From the NCBI RefSeq assembly GCF_019645875.1, contig NZ_CP081000.1, positions 6,012,417 through 6,076,416 on the forward strand: DNA of 64,000 nucleotides, read 5' to 3'. Origin of the DNA: Mycolicibacterium senegalense (GTDB lineage: Bacteria; Actinomycetota; Actinomycetes; Mycobacteriales; Mycobacteriaceae). A program made the translations under genes and the position numbers. Position 1 is the stretch's first letter. Every line of letters begins with the position of its first letter. Positions 56,664-64,000 of the stretch are shown here, in pieces. The notes under the pieces are model-generated. The model was not told the origin of the DNA, did not search any database, and saw only the letters and a program-made list of their open reading frames with translations.

Positions 56664-59149
56664 CCGCGGCCCCGGCGGTGCGCCGAGGGGTCTCCCTCCT
56701 CGCGCACACAGTGGTGCTTGTGGCGGTGGTGTTGCTGTTCTCGGTGTGGTCCACCGCCGCGCTTCCGGTACTTCTGCCCCAGGCGCAAGCAAGCGAACCC
56801 GGCGCGCTGCCGTTCCTGCAGATCCGAATCGACCGCGTCACCCCGGATGTCGTCACCACCACCAGTGAGTCCACCCTGACCGTCACCGGGTCGGTGCTCA
56901 ACGTCGGTGACCGCCCGGTACGCGACGTGGACATCCGCATGGAACACGCCAAGGCCGTGACCTCGTCGAGCCAACTGCGTACCGACCTCACCGGGGATGT
57001 CGCCCAGTTCGAGCCGGTGGCCGACTTCGTCACGCTGGCCCCCGAGCTGGACCGCGGCCAGTCCGTCGGATTCAACCTGACCTACCCACTGCGCGCCGAG
57101 GGCGCGGGCTCCCTGCACATCACCGAACCCGGCGTCTACCCCGTGCTGATCAACGTCAACGGGACACCGGACTACGGCGCACCGGCCAAGCTCGACGACG
57201 CCCGCTTCCTGCTGCCCGTTCTCGGCGTGCCTCCGGACCGGCCCGAGGGCGAGGCACCCGACTCGATGTCGGCGGCGGAAACGCTCAATTCGGTGGTGCC
57301 GCCGGACACATCGCAGCCGGTGCGCATGACCATGCTCTGGCCCCTGGCCGACCGCCCTCGGCTGGCCCCGGGTGCACCGGGCGGAACGACGCCCGTCCGC
57401 CTGGTCGATGACAGCCTGGCCGCCTCCCTGGCCCCCGGCGGGCGGCTCGACACCCTGCTGTCGGCGGCCGATTTCGCCACCGGCCCCACCGTCGACTCCG
57501 GCGGCCAGATGCGCGCCACCCTGTGCCTTGCCGTCGACCCCGACCTTCTGGTCACGGTCAATGCGATGACCGGCGGCTACGTGGTCAACGACGGTCCCGA
57601 CGCCGGGGCCGCCACCCCGACCCGCCCCGGCGCCGGCCAGGAAGCCGCGATCGGCTGGCTCAATCGGCTACGCACCCTGGCCACGCGGCTCTGCGTGGCC
57701 CCCACCAACTACGCGCAGGCCGACCTGGCCGCGCTGCAACGAGTGGGCGATCCGGGACTGAGTGCGATCGCCACCAACGGCGCCGGCGACATCGTCGACC
57801 AGATTCTGGGAGTCACGTCGGTCCGGGGTGCCAGCATCCTGGGCGACGGCCCGCTGACCCGGCCCGCCCTGGACCTGCTGGCGGCCCAGGGCCAGACGGT
57901 CAGCATCTCGGCCGCCCACATCACCGCCCAGGATTCGGAGACCGGTGCCCCCGAGACCGCCGACGTGACACCGCTGCGGTACGGGCCGGAAGTCGTGGCC
58001 GCGGGCTTCGACCCGGCCGTCGGTGCCGCACTGGCCGGTGCCGGGACCGACCCGGTCGCGCCGTCCTACCTGGATCCGTCGCTGCAGATCCCGGTGCGTC
58101 ACGACTCGCAGACCGCACGGCGCCAGGATGCGCTCGGTGCCCTGTTGTGGCGCGGGCTCACCCCTACCGAGGAGCCTCGGACCCAGATCCTGATGCCACC
58201 GCTGGTGTGGTCCCTGGACGCCGACGACGCGCAGGCCATCCTGACCTCGGTGGCCACCACGATCCACGCCGGACTGGCTGTGCCGCGCCCGCTGCCGGCG
58301 GTCATCGCTGAGAGCAACGCCCTGCCGCCCGAGCCCATGGCGTCCCCGCCCCCGGACGCCCTGGGCGATCCGCGCAGCAACATCGACCAGAACATCGACG
58401 GCGGTATCGCCGCGGTGGTCAGCCGGCTGTGGGGCCTGACCGCGGCACTGACCACCGACGAGCGCACCGGCCTGACCGGGCTGCAGTACACCGCGCCGCT
58501 GCGGGAGGACATGCTGCGCGCGCTCAGCCAATCCGTGCCACCGGAGGCCCGTGAGGGGCTGGCCGAGCAGCGGCTGCAGGCGGTCAGCCGCAGCGTGAAC
58601 GACATGTTCGGGGCGGTCACCATCGTCAACCCGGGTGGGGCTTACACGCTGGCCACCGAACGCAGCCCGCTCCCGCTGGCCCTGCGCAACGACCTGCCGG
58701 TGCCCGTGCGCGTGCGGCTGCACGTCGACGCGCCGCCGGGGATGACGGTGACCGACATGGGCGAGATCGTGCTGCCACCCGGCTATCTGCCGCTGCGGGT
58801 GCCCATCGAAGTGCACTTCACCCAGCGGGTGGCCGTCGACGTCAGCCTGCAGACCACCGAGGGCCTGACCCTCGGCGAGCCGGTGCGGCTGTCGGTGCAT
58901 TCCAACGCCTACGGCAAGGTGCTGTTCTTCATCACCCTGTCGGCCGGGGCGGTGCTGGTGGCGCTGGCCGGCCGCCGGCTGTGGCACCGCTTCCGCGGGC
59001 AACCCGACCGTGCGGACCTCATCCCGCCCGGCGAACACCCGGACCCGCTCGATGTCGCCATGGCGTTCAACGCTGAGCCCGGCACCGACGACCGCGTAGA
59101 GCCCGCCGCCGCGCCGGGCTCTGAATCCAACCCGGACCGACCCCGATGA
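56660..59149 (+). CDS. DUF6049 membrane-anchored exported protein, Rv3909 orthologue
   Basis: 829 residues from GTG 56660 (834 from ATG 56645); GTG is preferred for the GTGA overlap with mutT4 and the AGGGAC before it. N-terminal signal-anchor (LLAHTVVLVAVVLLFSVWST), a large exterior region with beta-rich N- and C-terminal parts (STLTVTGSVLNVGDRPVRDV; LPVPVRVRLHVDAPPGMTVT), and a C-terminal transmembrane helix (KVLFFITLSAGAVLVALAG) with a cytoplasmic tail. Always next to murJ in mycobacteria, it probably works in the same envelope process. It ends with ATGA overlap into murJ. Confidence 0.9.
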   Translation: MTAAPAVRRGVSLLAHTVVLVAVVLLFSVWSTAALPVLLPQAQASEPGALPFLQIRIDRVTPDVVTTTSESTLTVTGSVLNVGDRPVRDVDIRMEHAKAVTSSSQLRTDLTGDVAQFEPVADFVTLAPELDRGQSVGFNLTYPLRAEGAGSLHITEPGVYPVLINVNGTPDYGAPAKLDDARFLLPVLGVPPDRPEGEAPDSMSAAETLNSVVPPDTSQPVRMTMLWPLADRPRLAPGAPGGTTPVRLVDDSLAASLAPGGRLDTLLSAADFATGPTVDSGGQMRATLCLAVDPDLLVTVNAMTGGYVVNDGPDAGAATPTRPGAGQEAAIGWLNRLRTLATRLCVAPTNYAQADLAALQRVGDPGLSAIATNGAGDIVDQILGVTSVRGASILGDGPLTRPALDLLAAQGQTVSISAAHITAQDSETGAPETADVTPLRYGPEVVAAGFDPAVGAALAGAGTDPVAPSYLDPSLQIPVRHDSQTARRQDALGALLWRGLTPTEEPRTQILMPPLVWSLDADDAQAILTSVATTIHAGLAVPRPLPAVIAESNALPPEPMASPPPDALGDPRSNIDQNIDGGIAAVVSRLWGLTAALTTDERTGLTGLQYTAPLREDMLRALSQSVPPEAREGLAEQRLQAVSRSVNDMFGAVTIVNPGGAYTLATERSPLPLALRNDLPVPVRVRLHVDAPPGMTVTDMGEIVLPPGYLPLRVPIEVHFTQRVAVDVSLQTTEGLTLGEPVRLSVHSNAYGKVLFFITLSAGAVLVALAGRRLWHRFRGQPDRADLIPPGEHPDPLDVAMAFNAEPGTDDRVEPAAAPGSESNPDRPR

Positions 59150-62100
59150 CTGCGTCCGGCCACAACCCGTCTCGCCCTCGGCGAGCACCGGCGCCGCCGA
59201 CCGGGCGCGCCGAGCTGTCCGATGCCGCCGTGGTGTCGCGGTCCTGGGGCATGGCGTTCGCCACCCTGATCTCCCGGATCACCGGCTTCCTGCGGTTCGT
59301 GTTGCTCATGGCACTGCTCGGCGGGCCGCTGACCAGTTCGTTCTCCGTGGCCAACCAACTGCCCAACATGGTGGCGGCGCTGGTCCTGGAAGCCACCTTC
59401 ACCGCGATCTTCGTTCCGGTGCTGGTCCGCGCCGAACGGGACGATCCCGACGGCGGCCGGGCCTTCATCCGTCGGCTCGTGACCCTGGCCACGACGCTGC
59501 TGCTGGTCACCACCGTGGTGTCGGTGGTGTGCGCGCCGTTGCTGGTGAAGCTCATGCTGGGCAGCCACCCCGAGGTCGACACCGCGCTGACCACCTCGTT
59601 CGCCTATCTGCTGCTGCCGCAGGTGTTGTTCTACGGCCTGACGTCGGTGTACGGCGCAATCCTCAACACCCGCAACATCTTCGGGCCGCCGGCCTGGGCA
59701 CCCGTCGTCAACAACGTCATCGCCATCCTGACGCTGGGCATCTTCGTGCTGGTGCCCGGCGCCCTGTCGGAGAACCCGGTTCAGATGGGCACGGCCAAAC
59801 TGCTGGTGCTCGGTATCGGAACCACGCTCGGTGTGGTGGCACAGGCCGTGGTGCTGCTGGTGGCCATCCGCACCGAACGGGTGAGCCTGCGGCCGATGTG
59901 GGGCATCGACGACCGGCTCAAGAAGTTCGGCGGCATGGCCGCGGCGATGGTGCTCTACGTGCTGATCAACCAGGTCGGGTTCATCGTCGGCAACCGGATC
60001 GCCAGCAGCGCGGCCGCCTCCGGTCCGGCCATCTACAACTACACCTGGCTGGTCCTGATGTTGCCGTTCGGGATGATCGGCGTCACCGTGCTCACGGTGG
60101 TGATGCCGCGGCTGAGCCGCAACGCCGCCGCCAACGACATCCCCGCCGTACTCGACGACTTCTCGCTGGCCACCCGCCTGACCATGGTGACGCTGATCCC
60201 GATCGTCGCGATGATGACCGTCGGCGGGCCCGCGATCGGCAGCGCCCTGTTCGCCTACGGCAGGTTCAGCGCCTCCGACGCCGGCTATCTGGGCATGGCG
60301 ATCACCCTGTCGTCGTTCACCCTGATCCCCTACGCCCTGGTACTGCTACAGCTGCGGGTGCTCTACGCGCGGGAGCGGCCGTGGACACCGATCGTGATCG
60401 TCGTGGTCATCTCGGTCGTGAAGATCATCGGTTCGGTCGCCGCGCCGCACGTGACCGACGACCCCAGCATGGTGGCCGGGTACCTCGGGCTGGCCAACGG
60501 CTTGGGATACGTGGCCGGGGCGATCGCGGGCTATGTGCTGCTGAAGGGCAACCTGCGGCCACGCGGCGGACAATTGCTGCGTCCCGCGGTGATCCGCACG
60601 ATCCTGGTAACCGTCGCCGCTTCGTTGGTCGCGAGTCTGGTGGCGCACACCGTCGACCAGCTGCTGGGTCTGGAATCGCTGACCGCCTGGGGCGGGCCCG
60701 GCGGATCGTTGCTGCGCCTGATCGCACTCGGTCTGATCATGGTCCCGATCATCGCCGGAGTGATGCTCGCCGCCGACGTGCCCGAGGCTCACTCGGCGTT
60801 GGACATGGTCCGCCGGCGGCTCGGACGCGGGCGTGTCGCACCCGCTCCGGGGGCCGGACAGGTAGCCGCGCAAACAATTGCGCCGCCCGTCGCGCCGCAC
60901 CCCGCAGCGCCCGTCACGTACCCTGATCAGAGGAATTCTTCTCCCAGCGGGTGGCCGTCAAGCCCGGCAGCCGCCGGAGGCGGGACTCCGGCAGGTGTTG
61001 CCGGGGCGGGGATGTGGAAAGGATCACCGGTGACCGACGAATCTGCGGACGGCCCGGCAGCGAACTCCGCCTCGAGTTCCGGGATGACAACCGAGACGAC
61101 GAAGTTGCCGCGCCCGGCCGCCGACGAGTTCCAGCCGGACGTGGCACCTGCCGGGCCGGAATCCACCACCGGGCCGGATACCGGCGACGCTTCCGATGAC
61201 GCGGCCGGCGGTCACACGAACGGGGCGACGCGCCCGCTCACCGACTTCGGCGGTGACCCGACCCGTGAGCCGATCTCGTTCGCCGCCCCCAACGATGCCG
61301 GGCTCGATTCGGCCGACGACGACGTGCACCTCATCCCGGGCGCGACCATCGCCGACGGCCGCTATCGCTTGCTCGTGTTCCACGGCGGTCCGCCGCACCT
61401 GCAGTTCTGGCAGGCGCTGGACACGGCGCTGGATCGCCAGGTGGCGCTGACTTTTGTCGACCCGGATTCGACGATGCCGGACGCCAAGGTGCAGGAAATC
61501 CTCTCGCGCACACTCAAACTCAGCCGCATCGATGTTCCCGGTATCGCTCGGGTGCTCGACGTGGCCCACAGCGGATCGGGCGGGCTGATCGTCTCGGAGT
61601 GGATTCGCGGCGGCTCGCTGGCCGAGGTCGCCGACACCTCCCCGTCCCCGATCGGCGGGGCCCGGGCCATCCAGTCGCTGGCGGCTGCGGCCGAGGCCGC
61701 CCACCGCGCCGGGGTGGCGCTGTCGATCGACCACCCGGCCCGGGTGCGCGTCAGCATCGAAGGCGATGTGGCCCTTGCCTTCCCGGCGACCATGCCGGAC
61801 GCCACCCCCGACGACGACATCCGCGGCATCGGGGCCGCGCTCTACGCGCTGCTGGTCAACCGCTGGCCACTGCCCGAGTCGGGAGCCCGCAGCGGGCTGG
61901 AGCCCGCCGCACTTGACCAAGCCGGCCAACCGGTCGAGCCGCGGGCCATCGACCGCGACATCCCGTTCCAGATCTCGGCGGCGGCCGCTCGAGCCGTCCA
62001 GCCCGGTGGTGGAATCCGCAGCGCGCCAACGCTTTTGAACTTGCTGCAGCAGGCCACCGCGATCGCCGACCGGACCGAGCTGCTGGGCTCGGTCGAGGAG

Positions 62101-62811
62101 ACCCCGGCACCGGCCGCCCCGGTGCGCGCACACGAGACACCCGAGGAGCACGAAGCCGCCGAGGCCCGGCGCCGTAAGGGTCTGATCATCGGAATCAGCG
62201 TGGGCGCCGCCATCATCCTGATCGCGCTGCTGGTGATGGCGTCGGTCCTCAACAGCATCTTCGGCGATGTCGGGGGCGGGCTGAATCGCGACGAACTCGG
62301 TCTGAACGCCCCGTCGGCCAGCACTGAGGAAACCCAGGACGATTCCACTGCCGCGAGCGGCAGCACGGTGAAACCTGTTCGCGCCACGGTGTTCTCACCC
62401 GAGGGCGAAGCCGACTCACCGGCCACGGCGGGACAGGCCATCGACGGGAACTCCAGCACGGCGTGGTCCACCGACACCTACTCGGATCCGGCTCCGTTCC
62501 CCGGGTTCAAGAACGGTGTCGGCCTGATGCTGCAGTTGCCGCAGCCGACCGTGATCGGCTCGGTCACCCTCAACGTGACGAGCACCGGAACCTCCGTGCA
62601 GATCCGCTCGGCCCAGTCGGCGAACCCGTCGTCACTGTCGGACACCACCGAGCTGACGCCGTCGACCGCACTGAAGCCGGGCTCCAACACCATCTCGGTG
62701 AAGAAGGAGTCCTCGACGTCCTACGTGCTGGTCTGGATCTCGACGCTGGGCACCGTGGACGGCAAGAGCCGCACCGATATCTCCGAGATCACCATCAAAG
62801 CCGCATCCTGA
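59146..62811 (+). CDS. murJ: Lipid II flippase MurJ (MviN) fused to a pseudokinase and exterior domain
   Basis: 1221 residues. Residues about 30-560 are the 14-helix MOP flippase (ISRITGFLRFVLLMALLGG, SVANQLPNMVAALVLEATFT) that moves lipid II outward. A disordered linker is followed by a pseudokinase (about 726-975): VHLIPGATIADGRYRLLVFH starts the lobe, but the HRD and DFG motifs are absent (DHPARVRVSIEGDVALAF in the catalytic loop). Then a membrane helix (about 1010-1039) and a discoidin/CBM-like exterior domain (about 1077-1221: AIDGNSSTAWSTDTY). In M. tuberculosis the phosphorylated pseudokinase region binds FhaA. Rv3910 counterpart, coupled to the gene before it. Confidence 0.95.
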   Translation: MTASGHNPSRPRRAPAPPTGRAELSDAAVVSRSWGMAFATLISRITGFLRFVLLMALLGGPLTSSFSVANQLPNMVAALVLEATFTAIFVPVLVRAERDDPDGGRAFIRRLVTLATTLLLVTTVVSVVCAPLLVKLMLGSHPEVDTALTTSFAYLLLPQVLFYGLTSVYGAILNTRNIFGPPAWAPVVNNVIAILTLGIFVLVPGALSENPVQMGTAKLLVLGIGTTLGVVAQAVVLLVAIRTERVSLRPMWGIDDRLKKFGGMAAAMVLYVLINQVGFIVGNRIASSAAASGPAIYNYTWLVLMLPFGMIGVTVLTVVMPRLSRNAAANDIPAVLDDFSLATRLTMVTLIPIVAMMTVGGPAIGSALFAYGRFSASDAGYLGMAITLSSFTLIPYALVLLQLRVLYARERPWTPIVIVVVISVVKIIGSVAAPHVTDDPSMVAGYLGLANGLGYVAGAIAGYVLLKGNLRPRGGQLLRPAVIRTILVTVAASLVASLVAHTVDQLLGLESLTAWGGPGGSLLRLIALGLIMVPIIAGVMLAADVPEAHSALDMVRRRLGRGRVAPAPGAGQVAAQTIAPPVAPHPAAPVTYPDQRNSSPSGWPSSPAAAGGGTPAGVAGAGMWKGSPVTDESADGPAANSASSSGMTTETTKLPRPAADEFQPDVAPAGPESTTGPDTGDASDDAAGGHTNGATRPLTDFGGDPTREPISFAAPNDAGLDSADDDVHLIPGATIADGRYRLLVFHGGPPHLQFWQALDTALDRQVALTFVDPDSTMPDAKVQEILSRTLKLSRIDVPGIARVLDVAHSGSGGLIVSEWIRGGSLAEVADTSPSPIGGARAIQSLAAAAEAAHRAGVALSIDHPARVRVSIEGDVALAFPATMPDATPDDDIRGIGAALYALLVNRWPLPESGARSGLEPAALDQAGQPVEPRAIDRDIPFQISAAAARAVQPGGGIRSAPTLLNLLQQATAIADRTELLGSVEETPAPAAPVRAHETPEEHEAAEARRRKGLIIGISVGAAIILIALLVMASVLNSIFGDVGGGLNRDELGLNAPSASTEETQDDSTAASGSTVKPVRATVFSPEGEADSPATAGQAIDGNSSTAWSTDTYSDPAPFPGFKNGVGLMLQLPQPTVIGSVTLNVTSTGTSVQIRSAQSANPSSLSDTTELTPSTALKPGSNTISVKKESSTSYVLVWISTLGTVDGKSRTDISEITIKAAS

Positions 62812-62897
62812 CCGCTATCCCCAGCCGCTTGGGCTTCCTGACCAGGCGTTATGTGGGCTCTGGCAAACAAGTGTCCAGGCCGCGGCCCCGCAGCGTT

Positions 62898-62903
62898 TAA
62901 GTT
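62898..62903 (+). promoter_or_regulatory. Possible -10 element of sigM
   Basis: TAAGTT ending 6 nt before GTG 62910, consistent with a leaderless transcript. Confidence 0.35.
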
Positions 62904-62909
62904 CAGCGT

Positions 62910-63566
62910 GTGGGAAGGTTCGGGGGGACCGGCAAGCCGGACACAGAACAGCTCTGGGGGCGGCAGGACACCGTCACCCGCTCTGATGCCGAGCTGCTCG
63001 CCGCCCACGTCGCCGGGGACCGCTATGCGTTCGAGGAGCTGGTTCACCGACATCATCGGCAGTTGCGTCGCTTGGCCTTTCTGACCAGCCGCCACCACGA
63101 GGACGCCGACGACGCCGTGCAGGAGGCCCTGCTCTCGGCCCACCGCACCGCCGCATCCTTCCGTCACGACTCGGCGGTCAGCAGCTGGCTGTACCGGATC
63201 GTGGTCAACGCCTGCCTGGACCGGGTGCGCCGGTCCCGGACCCAGCCGGCGGCCTCCCACTACGAGGTCAGCCATCTGTCGCACGTCCACGACCCGGCCG
63301 GTGACCCGGCACCGCGGGTGGCCACCGCGATCGTGGTGGAGCGGGCCCTCATGCAGCTGCCGGTCGAGCAGCGGGTCGCAGTGGTGGCGGTCGACATGCA
63401 GGGCTATTCGGTGGCCGAAACGGCCAAGTTGCTCGGGGTGGCCGAGGGCACGGTGAAGAGCCGCTGCGCCCGCGCCAGACACAAGCTGGCACGGCTGCTC
63501 CAGTATTTTGAATCCGATGAACGGCAGCACGCCCCGAGTGCCGTCGGACGGCCCGATTCCTGCTGA
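62910..63566 (+). CDS. sigM: ECF RNA polymerase sigma factor SigM
   Basis: 218 residues from GTG 62910. Region 2 (FEELVHRHHRQLRRLAFLTS, HEDADDAVQEALLSAHRTAA, SWLYRIVVNACLDRVRR) recognises the -10; region 4 (LPVEQRVAVVAVDMQGYSVAETAKLLGVAE as two segments) the -35. No extra C-terminal domain. It directs a small regulon including ESX-related genes in mycobacteria. The start could also be an internal GTG or later codon (DTVTRSDAELL). It overlaps the anti-sigma gene by 50 bases. Confidence 0.93.
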   Translation: MGRFGGTGKPDTEQLWGRQDTVTRSDAELLAAHVAGDRYAFEELVHRHHRQLRRLAFLTSRHHEDADDAVQEALLSAHRTAASFRHDSAVSSWLYRIVVNACLDRVRRSRTQPAASHYEVSHLSHVHDPAGDPAPRVATAIVVERALMQLPVEQRVAVVAVDMQGYSVAETAKLLGVAEGTVKSRCARARHKLARLLQYFESDERQHAPSAVGRPDSC

Positions 63567-64000
63567 CCTGCTGGCTGACCTGCAGGCCGGGTTGCTCGAC
63601 GACGCCACCGCCGCGGAGGTTCGCCGGCGCGTGCGCACCGACCCGGTGGCCGGCCCCGAGGCGCGCAGCACCCTGGCCGCCCTGGATCGGGTGCGCCGTG
63701 ATCTACGGGAACTGGGCGCGGATTCTCGGTCCGCTCCCCCGGTTCCGGCCGAGGTCAGTGCCCGGCTGTCCGACGTGCTGCGGGCGCAGCCGCCGCCAGC
63801 TGCACCGACACGGCGCTGGAAGTCGATCGCCGCGGTTGCCGGAGCGGGGTCGGCGGTGGCGGCCGCGGTGCTGGGCGTCGCCGTACTGGTACGTCCGGCC
63901 GGTGAAGTCGCCTCGACGCGGGTCAGCCTCGGCCAGATCACGGTGTCGCCGCTGCGTGCAGACGTCGGCCTGTCCGAATCCCAGATCCTGGACCTGCTGT
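63517..64000 (+). CDS. rsmA: Anti-sigma-M factor, 5' part (cut by the window end)
   Basis: 161 codons are visible from ATG 63517, in a different frame from sigM; GTG 63538 is an alternative. The cytoplasmic N-terminal region (PADLLADLQAGLLDDATAAE, SARLSDVLRAQP) should hold SigM; a membrane helix follows (SIAAVAGAGSAVAAAVLGVAVLV as one hydrophobic run, about residues 104-126), then the start of the exterior part (VSLGQITVSPLRADVGLSES). This fits RsmA (Rv3912), the regulator of SigM. The rest lies beyond base 64,000. Confidence 0.85.
   Translation, partial: MNGSTPRVPSDGPIPADLLADLQAGLLDDATAAEVRRRVRTDPVAGPEARSTLAALDRVRRDLRELGADSRSAPPVPAEVSARLSDVLRAQPPPAAPTRRWKSIAAVAGAGSAVAAAVLGVAVLVRPAGEVASTRVSLGQITVSPLRADVGLSESQILDLL

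Overview
The window is chromosomal DNA of a high-GC actinobacterium, almost certainly a rapidly growing Mycobacterium (Mycolicibacterium). The evidence is many recognisable orthologues of M. tuberculosis genes that lie near the replication origin, in conserved blocks: dnaB-rplI-rpsR-ssb-rpsF, Rv0051-ponA1-Rv0049, Rv0048c-padR-ino1, Rv0045c/44c/43c/42c, leuS-mtc28-Rv0039c to Rv0036c, and Rv3906c-pcnA-mutT4-Rv3909-mviN-sigM. A glucosylglycerate hydrolase and a TopoN/TopoM pair, both known from fast growers, agree. I cannot name the species. Many genes have a TANNNT -10 element 6-8 nt before the start codon, the pattern of leaderless mycobacterial transcripts, and I used it to choose starts.

Layout. 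1-5.7 kb: end of a PadR regulator, a serpin-like protein, a fused HadA/HadB-type dehydratase, a mycothiol-dependent-isomerase-fold protein, an APC permease and a Tat-exported DUF1906 protein. 5.8-13.6 kb: an SRPBCC/acyl-CoA synthetase fusion, the atypical type II topoisomerase pair TopoN/TopoM, a second DUF1906 protein and a shortened PNPOx-like protein. 13.6-21 kb: an accessory block of lower GC with three unfamiliar genes in a row (the last with a HEPN-type RN-x3-H motif and two CxxC pairs), a receptor Ser/Thr kinase divergent from a lipoprotein amidase, an LppA-like lipoprotein and gene remnants. 21-26 kb: dnaB carrying a 425-residue homing intein, then the rplI-rpsR-ssb-rpsF ribosome/replication operon, with a candidate S6:S18 leader. 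26-34 kb: cell-envelope genes (ponA1, a DUF2029 transferase) and padR-ino1. 34-46 kb: ahpCF, hydrolase, PhoX-type phosphatase, flavin/F420 oxidoreductase, GntR, a fused binding protein/permease with its ATPase, MarR and glucosylglycerate hydrolase. 46-54 kb: leuS and the mtc28 to Rv0036c block. 54-64 kb: the pcnA/mutT4/murJ/sigM/rsmA block, cut by the window end.

How the parts fit. The core genes serve replication, translation, peptidoglycan synthesis (PonA1, MurJ with its pseudokinase tail) and inositol/mycothiol precursor supply (Ino1). The strongest candidate for something undescribed is the 13,990-16,782 three-gene cassette: coupled genes, a probable HEPN ribonuclease with a zinc ribbon, beside other accessory genes and remnants. 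This reads like a defence or stress module, but the function is inferred only from motif and setting. The second most notable item is TopoM, which naturally carries glycine at the position equivalent to GyrA codon 94.
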